The translations under genes and the position numbers were made by a program. A stretch of 64,000 nt of DNA from Patescibacteria group bacterium. GTDB taxonomy: Bacteria; Patescibacteria; ABY1; UBA10025; JAHIVO01. The notes beneath the pieces are model-generated. The model made no database searches. It worked only from the letters and a program-made list of their open reading frames with translations, and was not told the DNA's origin. The stretch is taken from the NCBI GenBank assembly GCA_028718605.1, contig JAQULM010000001.1:96685-160684 (forward strand), written 5' to 3'. How positions within the stretch are numbered: position 1 is the first letter of the stretch; each line of letters begins with the position of its first letter. This document shows, in pieces, positions 25,544 through 34,717 of the stretch.

Positions 25544-26482
25544 TTATTCCAATCGTTCACGAAAATTGACGTAGTACCGCCTACACACATCTTTCCAGGT
25601 GAATGAATGTGTCTGCGTACCGTATTTCTCAACCGTGTATACGCTTACAACGGACGCCAAGCGGCCAATAACCGGCAGTGGATATCCCCGGAGGAATCCT
25701 GCGATCAAACCGGCACGGTACGCATCACCGGCGCCGGTCGGATCAGACGTGTTCTTGGGACGTGCGGCCTGAATACGGCATGCGCGTGTTGCTGTTGTAA
25801 TCACCGAGCCCTTCTTGCCGTACGTCGTTATAACCACTTCAGTCGCCTTCAGGAGCTGCTGCATATTCCAATGCGTCTTTTTTTGGATTAATGACAGCTC
25901 GTAATCATTTGAAACAAGCGCACGGGATCCTTGTATTCCCTGAATAATATCGGCTGCGCGCAATGACGTCAGTTGCTGGCCGGGATCGTAGATATACGGA
26001 ACCGAGGCTTTCTTTAATTCACGCGGTAGTACGCGCATATCCCTGTTATTACCCGGCGAGACAATAGCCATCGACATGCCGTGAAGTGCTGCCCGGCTGA
26101 TTTTCCTGCACTGCCGAACCATTGCCCCCGGGAAAAAACCCGTGATCTGGTTATCGTCCTGGTCGGTAATCACATATGCCGACGTCGTTGGGATATCCAA
26201 ACAGCCCGTGCTGCAGTCCAGTCTCATCCCGTTTTTCCGGCACCAACGTTTGTATTCGCCAAAATCGCTTCCGTATGCCGAAGCAATAAACGGCGTTACA
26301 CCGAGAAGCGCGAGATTATATGCGATATTGCCGGCAGTCCCCCCAAAACCCTGGCGGAACGTGCGTACGGTGAAACTGACGCTCAAGGAATGAATTTTAT
26401 CGGGGAGTATATGGTCCCGAAAACGACCGGGGAAATCCATGATCCGGTCATATGCCAGCGATCCAGAAACCAAAACCCTCAT
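25544..26482 (-). CDS. PfkB family carbohydrate/nucleoside kinase, 312 aa
   Basis: Ribokinase-fold kinase with the N-terminal GFGGTAGNIAYNLALLG motif and the C-terminal catalytic motif NTSDPTGAGDAYRAGLI containing the catalytic Asp and anion hole. It resembles the adenosine kinase/ribokinase group; a nucleoside kinase would fit the CPR nucleotide salvage lifestyle, but substrate is not determinable. The gene is 13 bases downstream of the ferredoxin oxidoreductase beta subunit and probably cotranscribed. Confidence 0.9.
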   Translation of the reverse strand: MRVLVSGSLAYDRIMDFPGRFRDHILPDKIHSLSVSFTVRTFRQGFGGTAGNIAYNLALLGVTPFIASAYGSDFGEYKRWCRKNGMRLDCSTGCLDIPTTSAYVITDQDDNQITGFFPGAMVRQCRKISRAALHGMSMAIVSPGNNRDMRVLPRELKKASVPYIYDPGQQLTSLRAADIIQGIQGSRALVSNDYELSLIQKKTHWNMQQLLKATEVVITTYGKKGSVITTATRACRIQAARPKNTSDPTGAGDAYRAGLIAGFLRGYPLPVIGRLASVVSVYTVEKYGTQTHSFTWKDVCRRYYVNFRERLE

Positions 26483-26494
26483 AGTTTTTCGAAA

Positions 26495-27349
26495 TTACCG
26501 GTAGGAATCGAATGCCGGCTCAAGGTCTGCTACTTTGATTGGCTGCCTGACAAGCGGTTCTACCTTTATCTGTGGTATTTGCTCATCGTATGTCGGGCGT
26601 TTCGTCTGGTAGAGAATGCCGAGCGGCAGTTTACCGTCTGTACGCGTGGCAGCAAGGAGTGCTCCATTAAAATCCGCGGGATTGTAAGTGGCATCAAGCT
26701 TATAGGTATGCTGCTTGTACCAATCAAATGTGTTGACCTTATTATACGTTGTACACACCTGTAAAATATTCACGAGCGAAAAACCCCGATGTTGTATTGC
26801 CTTTTTAATGAGATCGGCTAGATGCGGGATATCCCCGGAAAAGCCCTGTGCGACAAACGTTGCGCCCGATACGAGCGCTGTCGCTACCGGATTAAATGGT
26901 TCATTGATCGAGCCAGCGGGGGTGGTAACCGTCTTGGTGCCCTTCAATGACGTGGGCGATGTCTGTCCTTGCGTCAGGCTGTACATGCGGTTGTCATGCA
27001 CGAGGTACGTGATATCAGCATTGCCCCGGCACGCGTGCACAAAATGGTTCGTTCCCTCGCTGTACCCGTCACCATCGCCGGAATCAGCTAAAACCGTCAG
27101 CTCATGATTCGCAAGCTTAACACCGATCGCAACAGGGAGCGACCTGCCGTGGATGCTATGGAACGAATACAGCTTGTAGCAGTTTGCGCCGTTGGACGAG
27201 CAACCAATGCCGAATACCATGACTGCCTCATGCGGCTTGATACCGAGCTCAGCAAGCGCGCGCTTGGTTGCGGGATAAATTCCATAGTTGCCACAGCCCG
27301 GGCACCATGTCGGTTTGTATGTACTGGTAAAATCTTTTTCAGTTGCCAT
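26495..27349 (-). CDS. korB: 2-oxoacid:ferredoxin oxidoreductase, beta subunit (TPP-binding), 284 aa
   Basis: The start region YKPTWCPGCGNYGIYPATKRAL is the conserved beta-subunit N-terminus with the CPGCG cysteine pair. The thiamine diphosphate motif ADSGDGDGYSEGTNHFVHACRGN follows, with IQVCTTYN-type cysteine later (LVNILQVCTTYNKVN). It decarboxylates a 2-oxoacid, forms acyl-CoA and reduces ferredoxin. ATG 27349 is used rather than TTG 27358. It lies just behind the alpha subunit gene. Pyruvate versus 2-oxoglutarate specificity is not clear. Confidence 0.92.
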   Translation of the reverse strand: MATEKDFTSTYKPTWCPGCGNYGIYPATKRALAELGIKPHEAVMVFGIGCSSNGANCYKLYSFHSIHGRSLPVAIGVKLANHELTVLADSGDGDGYSEGTNHFVHACRGNADITYLVHDNRMYSLTQGQTSPTSLKGTKTVTTPAGSINEPFNPVATALVSGATFVAQGFSGDIPHLADLIKKAIQHRGFSLVNILQVCTTYNKVNTFDWYKQHTYKLDATYNPADFNGALLAATRTDGKLPLGILYQTKRPTYDEQIPQIKVEPLVRQPIKVADLEPAFDSYR

Positions 27350-27363
27350 AGGTTCCAATTTGC

Positions 27364-29106
27364 TTACAGTAAATTTTTGATTGTCGATGTGATTTCATCT
27401 GAAAAAAACGGCCTGCCGTCGTATTTCAGAATTTTATAATCCGGCGCAAGCCCGGTCTGTTCGCGAATCCACGCGGCAAGCTGGCCCGTCTTGTTATTTT
27501 CAACAACCGCAATCTTTTTCGCCTTTTTAAACACTGATTTCACGTACTCGACAGGAAACGGGCTGATGTATTTGATTTGAAGGTAATTTGCCCGAATCCG
27601 GTGCGATTTCAACTGTTCGATCGCTTCGAGAATTGCACCTCGCGTCGAACCCCAACCGATGATCGTTATGTCGGCATTACTGTCACCCTCGAGAACGGGT
27701 AGCGGAACATCCGCAGCCGCCGCGTCAAACTTACGGAACCGCTTATCGACCATCTTTGCGCGCTCCTCAGCCGTTTCGTCAGAAAAACTTTCTTCATCAT
27801 GCTCATCACTATTCGCAATATGTTCACCGCCCGGCGTACCCGGCAGGGTTCGAGGAGAAACGCCATCTTTCGTATGCAAATACCGTTTGTACGCGGTTCC
27901 AACCGGCAAATCTTTTTCCGCCGCAACACGTCCACGGTCAATTGGCAGGTCTTTAAAACCTGACTGCTCAATCCACGAATGGCTCGAAGCAAGATATTTG
28001 TCAGTAATGACCATGACGGGAGTCTGATACTTTTCTGCTAAGTTAAATGCCTCCTGGGTCATGAAATAACATTGCTCAAGGTCTCCTGGCGCCATCACAA
28101 TGCGCGGAAACTCCCCGTGCGATGCAGCGAGAAGCATTGCGAGGTCATCCTGGCCGCTCCAGGTTGGCATGCCTGTCGAGGGCCCGGTACGCATCGCTTC
28201 AACAACGACGAGCGGTACTTCAATTTGGCCGGCCATGCCCCACGCTTCCGTCATGAGGTCGAAACCGCCGCCTGACGTCACCGTCATCGAACGGACACCA
28301 GCGTATCCTGCACCGATTGCAGCGCAAATCGCCGCAATTTCATCCTCGACCTGAACCACGACGAGATTATGTTTTTGGGCTTGGCCAGCGAGTGTATTCA
28401 TGATTGAAGTTGCCGGCGTCATCGGATAGCCAGACAAGAACTTACAGCCGGCCTTGATCGCTCCAAGCGCGATAGCGTTATTCCCTGCCATGATCATACG
28501 CTCCGGATTCGAAAGGGGTTTCGCGGTGTAGTTGAATGGTTTGCTTAAATTTTTATTAATAAAATCAAATCCCGCGCGTGCTGCGGCTTTATTGGTATCG
28601 ATAATAGCTTGTGGCTTTTTTTTGAGGGTAAAATTTAGCTCAATAATGGCAAATAACCCCTCGATAGGCAGCTTCAGAAGTGCGTACGTAGCGCCGAGCG
28701 CCACAACGTTCCGCGCCACGCGCTCCGCGCCGCTTGCCAGGGCTAAATCTTCAAACGGCACGCCAATCACCGTTACGCCGTCGCCATAGTATCCTCCTGG
28801 CACCGAAGCGTTATTCGTGTTGTAGAGAACGGCAGCATCGGGGGCGAGTTCGTGGGTGTGGAGATTCACCGTGTCTTGATTCAGCGCTATAAGCACCTGA
28901 ATCGGGCGCCGGGGAGCGAACACTTTTCGGTCTGAAACGCTCACCTCAAACGTATTATGGCCTCCGCGAATCAATGATGGGTATTCCGCGTAGTCAAAAA
29001 CATATAAACCTGCCCGAAGCATCGCGCGGGCAAACATTGCACCGGCTGACAGGATGCCATAACCAGCTTCCCCGCCAATTTTCCAGCTAAAATTATTCTG
29101 AATCAT
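27364..29106 (-). CDS. korA: 2-oxoacid:ferredoxin oxidoreductase, fused gamma-alpha subunit, 580 aa
   Basis: Residues about 1-190 form the gamma domain (FSWKIGGEAGYGILSAG, EYPSLIRGGHNTFEVSVS) and about 205-580 the alpha domain (GNNAIALGAIKAGCKFLSGYP, MTPATSIMNTL, VQVEDEIAAICAAIGAGYAG, TSGGGFDLMTEAWGMA). The fusion is the KorA type common in archaea and CPR bacteria. It pairs with the beta subunit 14 bases downstream. AAGGA before the ATG at 29106 sets the start. Acyl-CoA product would feed the ADP-forming synthetase encoded just upstream on the same strand. Confidence 0.93.
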   Translation of the reverse strand: MIQNNFSWKIGGEAGYGILSAGAMFARAMLRAGLYVFDYAEYPSLIRGGHNTFEVSVSDRKVFAPRRPIQVLIALNQDTVNLHTHELAPDAAVLYNTNNASVPGGYYGDGVTVIGVPFEDLALASGAERVARNVVALGATYALLKLPIEGLFAIIELNFTLKKKPQAIIDTNKAAARAGFDFINKNLSKPFNYTAKPLSNPERMIMAGNNAIALGAIKAGCKFLSGYPMTPATSIMNTLAGQAQKHNLVVVQVEDEIAAICAAIGAGYAGVRSMTVTSGGGFDLMTEAWGMAGQIEVPLVVVEAMRTGPSTGMPTWSGQDDLAMLLAASHGEFPRIVMAPGDLEQCYFMTQEAFNLAEKYQTPVMVITDKYLASSHSWIEQSGFKDLPIDRGRVAAEKDLPVGTAYKRYLHTKDGVSPRTLPGTPGGEHIANSDEHDEESFSDETAEERAKMVDKRFRKFDAAAADVPLPVLEGDSNADITIIGWGSTRGAILEAIEQLKSHRIRANYLQIKYISPFPVEYVKSVFKKAKKIAVVENNKTGQLAAWIREQTGLAPDYKILKYDGRPFFSDEITSTIKNLL

Positions 29107-29157
29107 AGAAATTTCCTTTAGTAACACACGCCTGTACTGTATACTATAGCAGATGTG

Positions 29158-29478
29158 TCATGAATTGATAACACCCCTCGGCGCATTCAAATGCGCAAGC
29201 ATCCGATCGCGCTCCTGTACAACGAGCTCACTGTCATATTCGCCCGCATGTGCTGGGCTACCTTCATATGACGGCTGTTTTTCATCAAGGTGCAAATTGA
29301 ATTCAGTGCGCTCAGGAGAGAGGTATACATACAGGTGAAAACGCGGAAATGGCAGCCCTCGCAAGCGCCTGATGAATACAAACGACCGGGGGTCACGCGT
29401 CGACTGTTGGTGGTACCCGAGCCGGTTCATGAATACTTTTAAATTCATCGGGAACTGCCCTGAATGTGAAAACTTCAC
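29158..29478 (-). CDS. conserved small hypothetical protein, 106 aa
   Basis: The protein has a compact beta-rich core: RLGYHQQ, FPRFHLYVYL, FNLHLDEKQPSYEG and AHAGEYDSELVVQERDRM. The spaced His, Asp and Tyr residues look conserved and I recall similar proteins in Patescibacteria, but have no function for them. Starts: GTG at 29478 (used) or ATG at 29448. No membrane segment. It stands between the oxidoreductase and the acyl-CoA synthetase on the same strand. Confidence 0.65.
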   Translation of the reverse strand: MKFSHSGQFPMNLKVFMNRLGYHQQSTRDPRSFVFIRRLRGLPFPRFHLYVYLSPERTEFNLHLDEKQPSYEGSPAHAGEYDSELVVQERDRMLAHLNAPRGVINS

Positions 29479-29521
29479 CGTTGATCAGTTAACAAATTAT
29501 ACAGCCGAAAACTGCTGATCG

Positions 29522-31570
29522 TTACCGAACCTGAAACAGGCGGATGTCGGCGACAGCACACGAGGACGGTGCCATAATCACAGGATTTAAGTCAAGCTCG
29601 ACAATTCGCGGTTTTGCCATCATAAGAGCAGAAATTCCGACAAGGATATCGGCGAGTTTCTCGATTGGAAAATTACTGCCTCGTTTGCTAGAAAAAATTC
29701 GCCCGAGAACACTTTCATTAATAAGCGCGTAGGCCTGCTTCTTATTGATCGGGAGAGGTGTAATAACAGCACTTCGAAGAACCTCCACGAAAATACCGCC
29801 AAGACCGACAATAACATATGGTCCGATGATTGGATCGCGTTTTGCGCCAACGACAACTTCGAGCGGTCCGGGCGCATAGGGCTGGATAAAGAATCCTTCT
29901 TCTGCGCCGAAACGGAACGGGAACCTTGTGCGCCATTCAGCTAAGAGTGTTTCGAGGGCTGACGGAGTTGGGATATTCAGGCGAACAGCCCCTGAATCAA
30001 TTTTATGCACCATCCGACGATGCACGATTTTTATGACGATAGGGTACCCGATTTTTTTTGCTGCCCACATCGCACGCTCGGGAGTGCGCGCCAGGGCTGA
30101 AGGCATTATAGTCGAAATAAACGGCCGCACAATCCGCTCGGCCGCTTTACCAAGCACCGGAACCGCCCGTCCACGCGGCGTTTGGGTCTGATCGGGAAAC
30201 GTGCGCACTTCATTGCGATCAATTTTATAGAGCGCCAGCGCCGCGAGTGCCTGCGCGGCGCGTTCGGGATACGGAAAATGCAAAAGTCCGGCTTTTGAAA
30301 AAATTGCCCGGCCTCTTTCGACCCCTTGCCCGCCCACAAACGAGGATACGATCGGTATACGCGGATGTGCCCGCTGGATGCGGACTATAGCATGTGCAAT
30401 TTTTTCCGTATCCGTAACATACTGGTGCGTGAGCACCGCGATAATGCCTGCGACTGACGGATCCTGGACAACTACCTCAAGCGCTTTCTGGTAGCGCGAC
30501 GCTGCTGCATCACCAAGAACGTCAACAGGATTGCCAACTGCAGCAGCGGGCGGGAGCGCCTTGTGCAAAGCCGCAACGGTTTTTTCAGAAAAAATCGCTA
30601 ACGAGATATTCGGGCTCACCGCAACGGCATCAGTCGCGAGGATGCCAGGACCGCCGGCGTTTGTAACGATTGCGACACCACTGCCAGCGCTCTGGAAGCG
30701 CTTCTCAAACAATTCCGCGTACGCGAATAATTCTTCCAGCGTCGGTACGATGATTGCACCTGCAGCGCGCAATGCGGCACACTGGACATCATGCGATCCC
30801 GCGAGCGCACCGGTATGTGATGCAACAGCAGATTGCGCTTGCGTACTCACGCCAGGCATGAGTACGATGACCGGTTTCCGCTTACTCGCACTTCGGACAG
30901 TCCGGAGCAGTGACCGGCCCGTGGCAAGACTCTCAAGGTATAAAACAACAACGCCGGTATCCGGATCATTGCCAAAATACCGAATCAGCTCTTCTTCGTG
31001 AACATCCGCTTTATTACCAAGTGACACGAGGGCTGAAAAACCAATATTTGAGGAGAGCGCCCAATCGGTTATTGCGACTGCCATCGCGCCAGACTGGGAT
31101 AAAACCGCGATTCTGCCATGTTTTGGCAAGCCTTCTGCGAATGATGCATTCATCCTCAGCTTGGGTATGATAAGCCCGAGGCAATTCGGTCCGAGTAAAC
31201 GAATGCGATTCTCACGGGCAATTTTCATGCACTGCCGCTCAAGGCGTTTGCCTTCCTCACCGCTTTCTCCAAATCCGGCGCTCACAATCAGTACTGCACG
31301 AATTTTCCGCGCGCCGCATTCGCGCAAAACACCGGAGACAATGGGTGCCGGAACAACGATCACCGCAAAGTCTGGACGCTCACGGAGGTGCTGGACCGAG
31401 ATCTCGACGCGTTTGCCATACAGCATGCCGCCTTTGGGGTTAATGGGGACTATCTTCCCCCGAAAACGGTATTCAACCAAATTTTTAATTATAATGTTTC
31501 CAAGTTTCGATGGGTCGTGAGATGCACCGATGATCGCGATTGAACGCGGATGGAAAAAATTCGATAGCAT
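29522..31570 (-). CDS. ADP-forming acyl-CoA (acetate-CoA) ligase, fused alpha-beta, 682 aa
   Basis: The N-terminal CoA-binding domain starts FFHPRSIAIIGASHDPSKLG, with VPINPKGG and LLGPNCLGLI. The phosphohistidine region SHTGALAGSHD is present in the alpha part. The C-terminal part from about 470 is the ATP-grasp beta domain (KKIGYPIVIKIVH, GVG-like PYVIVGLGGIFVE, ELDLNPVIM). The enzyme converts acyl-CoA plus ADP and phosphate to acid plus ATP. With the adjacent oxidoreductase it forms a fermentative ATP-generating pair. Confidence 0.93.
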   Translation of the reverse strand: MLSNFFHPRSIAIIGASHDPSKLGNIIIKNLVEYRFRGKIVPINPKGGMLYGKRVEISVQHLRERPDFAVIVVPAPIVSGVLRECGARKIRAVLIVSAGFGESGEEGKRLERQCMKIARENRIRLLGPNCLGLIIPKLRMNASFAEGLPKHGRIAVLSQSGAMAVAITDWALSSNIGFSALVSLGNKADVHEEELIRYFGNDPDTGVVVLYLESLATGRSLLRTVRSASKRKPVIVLMPGVSTQAQSAVASHTGALAGSHDVQCAALRAAGAIIVPTLEELFAYAELFEKRFQSAGSGVAIVTNAGGPGILATDAVAVSPNISLAIFSEKTVAALHKALPPAAAVGNPVDVLGDAAASRYQKALEVVVQDPSVAGIIAVLTHQYVTDTEKIAHAIVRIQRAHPRIPIVSSFVGGQGVERGRAIFSKAGLLHFPYPERAAQALAALALYKIDRNEVRTFPDQTQTPRGRAVPVLGKAAERIVRPFISTIMPSALARTPERAMWAAKKIGYPIVIKIVHRRMVHKIDSGAVRLNIPTPSALETLLAEWRTRFPFRFGAEEGFFIQPYAPGPLEVVVGAKRDPIIGPYVIVGLGGIFVEVLRSAVITPLPINKKQAYALINESVLGRIFSSKRGSNFPIEKLADILVGISALMMAKPRIVELDLNPVIMAPSSCAVADIRLFQVR

Positions 31571-31574
31571 AAGC

Positions 31575-33164
31575 TTATACTTCTAATAAATTATTTCCTG
31601 TCATGCCAGAAGAAGGCTTCAGCTGCATATACGTCAAAATAGTCACGGCGATATCTGATAGTATGCCCGTCGGCTGCAACATGCTTAAATCATGCTCGGT
31701 TATCATATCACCGTATGGCCGTACATTCTCCCACTCACGGCCGACAGCGACGAACGGCACCGGATTCACGCTATGCTCCTTATCCATTGCTCCAGTCTGA
31801 AGATTTGTAAGCTCTTCCCCGTTGCCATGGTCGGCCGTGATAAACAGGAGACCGTCCAATTCCAGCACGGCATCGACAAGCTCACCGAGGCATTTATCAA
31901 TCGCTTCAAGTGCCTTAACCGTTGCTTTAAATTTCCCGGTATGGCCAACCATATCGCAATTTGCATAATTGACGACGATAAAATCAAACGATGCTTTTTT
32001 AATTTCCTTGAGCAGCCGTTCGGTGACTTTCGGCGCGCTCATTTCGGGTTTCTGGTCATACGATGACACGGACGGTGATGGGACGATCATATTCTCTTGC
32101 CCCTCGTACGGCTTTTCGTTGCCGCCATTGAAAAAATACGTTACATGGGCATACTTTTCAGTTTCCGCGATGTGGAGCTGGCGCAAGCCAGCCTGTGCGA
32201 TGACCCACCCGAGCGGATCGGCGATTTCAACCGGAGGGAATGCGACAATAGTCGGGAGATCCTTGTCATACTGGGTCATGCTGACGAAAAGAAGGTCCTT
32301 CAAGTACTGCGGGCGCTTAAATTTATCAAAACTTGGGAGAACAAATGCGGTGGTTATTTGGCGTGCCCTGTCCGGCCGAAAGTTGAAAAAAATCAGGGAA
32401 TCCTTCGGGCCGACTATTGCCGTGGGTTTGTCCTCCGATCCGATTACTGTCGGGATAACCTCCTCGTCATACACTTCCTTGGCGTACGATTCCTGAATTG
32501 CCGTCATCGGATCTTTCGCATATTTTTCAGCAACTCCTTCGGCGATTGCACGGTACGCCTTCTCTTCCCGATCCCAGCGGTTATCACGGTCCATCGCGTA
32601 GTACCGTCCGGATAGTGTCGCAACCTTTCCAATTTTTAATTCTTTAATTTTTGCTTCAACTTTTTTCATCAGTTCAATGCCGCTGTCACGTGGCGAGTCA
32701 CGGCCATCAAGCATGATATGAAGGTAGACATCTTTCAGTTTCTGCTTCTTGCAAAATTCCATGAGTGCAAAAAGATGGTCTGTCGATGAATGAACGCTGC
32801 CGACTCCTATCAAACCCATGAGGTGCATCGCTGATTTATTCTGCTTCGCATGCTCAGCTGCCTGAATGAACGCGTCATTTTTGAAAAAACTCCCATCAGC
32901 AATGCTTCTCGAAATTCTCGGAAGATTCTGGTAGATGATGCGGCCGGCGCCGAGATTGAGATGGCCGACTTCGGAATTTCCCATTTCTCCCCATGGAAGT
33001 CCGACGGCTTCACTCGAAGCTTGGAGTGCCATTGTCGGATAGGTGTCTACCAGCTTATCCCATACCGGCATTTTCGCTGAGAACGTCGGATTCCCTTGCG
33101 ACGGCGGCGCGATGCCAAATCCATCGAGAATGCACAGTACTACTGGTTTATGCGGAAGTTGCAT
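31575..33164 (-). CDS. gpmI: 2,3-bisphosphoglycerate-independent phosphoglycerate mutase, copy 1, 529 aa
   Basis: The alkaline phosphatase-like metal site is complete: LCILDGFG, catalytic Ser in MGNSEVGHLNLGAGR, DGRDSPRDSG, SGRYYAMDRDNRWDR, and FITADHGNGEE near the C-terminus. It interconverts 3- and 2-phosphoglycerate with two Mn ions. The ADHGNGEE segment has Gly where most members have Ala or another residue. The gene overlaps copy 2 by 25 bases. Normal length for the family (about 510-530). Confidence 0.94.
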   Translation of the reverse strand: MQLPHKPVVLCILDGFGIAPPSQGNPTFSAKMPVWDKLVDTYPTMALQASSEAVGLPWGEMGNSEVGHLNLGAGRIIYQNLPRISRSIADGSFFKNDAFIQAAEHAKQNKSAMHLMGLIGVGSVHSSTDHLFALMEFCKKQKLKDVYLHIMLDGRDSPRDSGIELMKKVEAKIKELKIGKVATLSGRYYAMDRDNRWDREEKAYRAIAEGVAEKYAKDPMTAIQESYAKEVYDEEVIPTVIGSEDKPTAIVGPKDSLIFFNFRPDRARQITTAFVLPSFDKFKRPQYLKDLLFVSMTQYDKDLPTIVAFPPVEIADPLGWVIAQAGLRQLHIAETEKYAHVTYFFNGGNEKPYEGQENMIVPSPSVSSYDQKPEMSAPKVTERLLKEIKKASFDFIVVNYANCDMVGHTGKFKATVKALEAIDKCLGELVDAVLELDGLLFITADHGNGEELTNLQTGAMDKEHSVNPVPFVAVGREWENVRPYGDMITEHDLSMLQPTGILSDIAVTILTYMQLKPSSGMTGNNLLEV

Positions 33165-34717
33165 AGTATTTTGGTTTCTTTCATTTGGTTAGGCAGCGGG
33201 CAGCCCATCATATGGACAATCGTCGGTGCGATATTCGCGAGAACACCGCGCTCGATCGGAATATCCCGCGGAATAGTTTTATTAACAATAATAAATGGCA
33301 CGGGATTACTCGAATGTGACGTATCCACTTGCCCGGTTTCAAGGTCAACAAGTTCTTCAACATTGCCATGGTCAGCGGTAATAACCAGCGTTCCCTCATG
33401 CTCGCGTATAGCTCCATACAATCTGCCAATACACAGATCAACCGTTTGTACCGCGGTAATACACGCCGGCAGGTCACCCGTATGGCCAACCATGTCGGGA
33501 TTCGCGTAATTCACGCAGATGAAATCATACCGTTCATCATGGATCGATCGCACGATATAATCCGTCAATTGGGCAGCGCTCATTTCGGGCTTGTCTTTGT
33601 ATGACTGGATGTGGGGTGATTTGATGATAACCCGGTCTTCGTTCGCGACCGTGCTATCATGCCCGCCGTTCAGGAAGTACGTGACATGGGCGTATTTCTC
33701 TGTTTCAGCGGTGTATAACTGGCGCAATCCTTGGAGAGCGAATGGCAAGGTGCCAGGCAATACGCGCGCTGGGTATGCGGAAATGACACCGGGCAAATCA
33801 GGCCCGAAATCCGTCAAGGAAACGAAGAATAAGTCATTGAGTACCTTTTTCCGGGGAAAGCCGATAAAATCTTTCTGGACAAACGCCTTGCATAGCTGGC
33901 GAACGCGATCTGACCGGAGATTAAAAAAGATTACCGCATCATTATCCTCCAGGCGACGGCTGTTCCCATCACCATCAGTAATGACAGTCGGCTGGAGGTA
34001 TTCATCGTTTTCATGCCTGTTATAACCGAGGAGTACCGCCTCAACGGCATCCTCCGCATGTACTCCGGTGCCTTCAACGAGCGTTTCGTATGCTTTCTGG
34101 GTCCGTTGCCATTCCTTAATCCTGTCCATCGCGTAGAAACGCCCGATAATGGTAGCGATTTTTTCTCCCGGTTCAAGCGTCCGCTTGATGCGGTCAATCA
34201 AGCGAATTGCGAGATATTGGTAGGAATCCCGGCCGTCGGTAAACAGATGTAAAGTCGTATTATGGATTTTTTTAATCCTCAGAAGCGTCAACAGCGCCAA
34301 TAAGTGGTCTGGATCAGCATGCGCCGATTGCTCAGCAGTTATCATCCCCATGAGGTGAAGCCTCGAATTATGCTTTTGCACATGGCGTATTGCCGCAAGA
34401 AATGCGGGATTCTTGAAAAACGTCCCCTCATTAATCGATTTAGAAATAATAACTGAATCTTGTTCCACGATCCGGCCAGCGCCGATATTCATATGCCCTG
34501 CTTCGGAATTGCCATCCTGGGTCGGCGGCAAACCAGCATCCCTGCCGGACGCCCCGAGGAGAGTGTTCGGATAATTATCAGTCAGCATATCCATGATGGG
34601 CGTTGACGCAAGCGCGATTGCATTGCCGCGCGTTTCATTCCAAATCCCCCACCCATCAAGTATCGCAAGAATGAAGGGCTTCCGCTTCTTAGCTTCCGAT
34701 GAAGAATTATTTCCCAT
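33140..34717 (-). CDS. gpmI: 2,3-bisphosphoglycerate-independent phosphoglycerate mutase, copy 2, 525 aa
   Basis: A second complete enzyme: LAILDGWGIWNE, DGNSEAGHMNIGAGRIVEQD with the catalytic Ser, TDGRDSYQY, IGRFYAMDRIKEW and VITADHGNVEEL. It is clearly diverged from the downstream copy, so the duplication is old or one copy was acquired. Both keep all metal ligands that I can see. It overlaps enolase by 11 bases and copy 1 by 25 bases, so all three are cotranscribed. Confidence 0.94.
   Translation of the reverse strand: MGNNSSSEAKKRKPFILAILDGWGIWNETRGNAIALASTPIMDMLTDNYPNTLLGASGRDAGLPPTQDGNSEAGHMNIGAGRIVEQDSVIISKSINEGTFFKNPAFLAAIRHVQKHNSRLHLMGMITAEQSAHADPDHLLALLTLLRIKKIHNTTLHLFTDGRDSYQYLAIRLIDRIKRTLEPGEKIATIIGRFYAMDRIKEWQRTQKAYETLVEGTGVHAEDAVEAVLLGYNRHENDEYLQPTVITDGDGNSRRLEDNDAVIFFNLRSDRVRQLCKAFVQKDFIGFPRKKVLNDLFFVSLTDFGPDLPGVISAYPARVLPGTLPFALQGLRQLYTAETEKYAHVTYFLNGGHDSTVANEDRVIIKSPHIQSYKDKPEMSAAQLTDYIVRSIHDERYDFICVNYANPDMVGHTGDLPACITAVQTVDLCIGRLYGAIREHEGTLVITADHGNVEELVDLETGQVDTSHSSNPVPFIIVNKTIPRDIPIERGVLANIAPTIVHMMGCPLPNQMKETKILCNFRINQ

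Noticed and set aside
25350..25574. Open frame of 74 aa across the tRNA-His and the third tRNA
   Set aside because: The frame is a read-through of tRNA genes; the pattern SSAGRA...GFDSLQRH is a known spurious translation of tRNA sequence.
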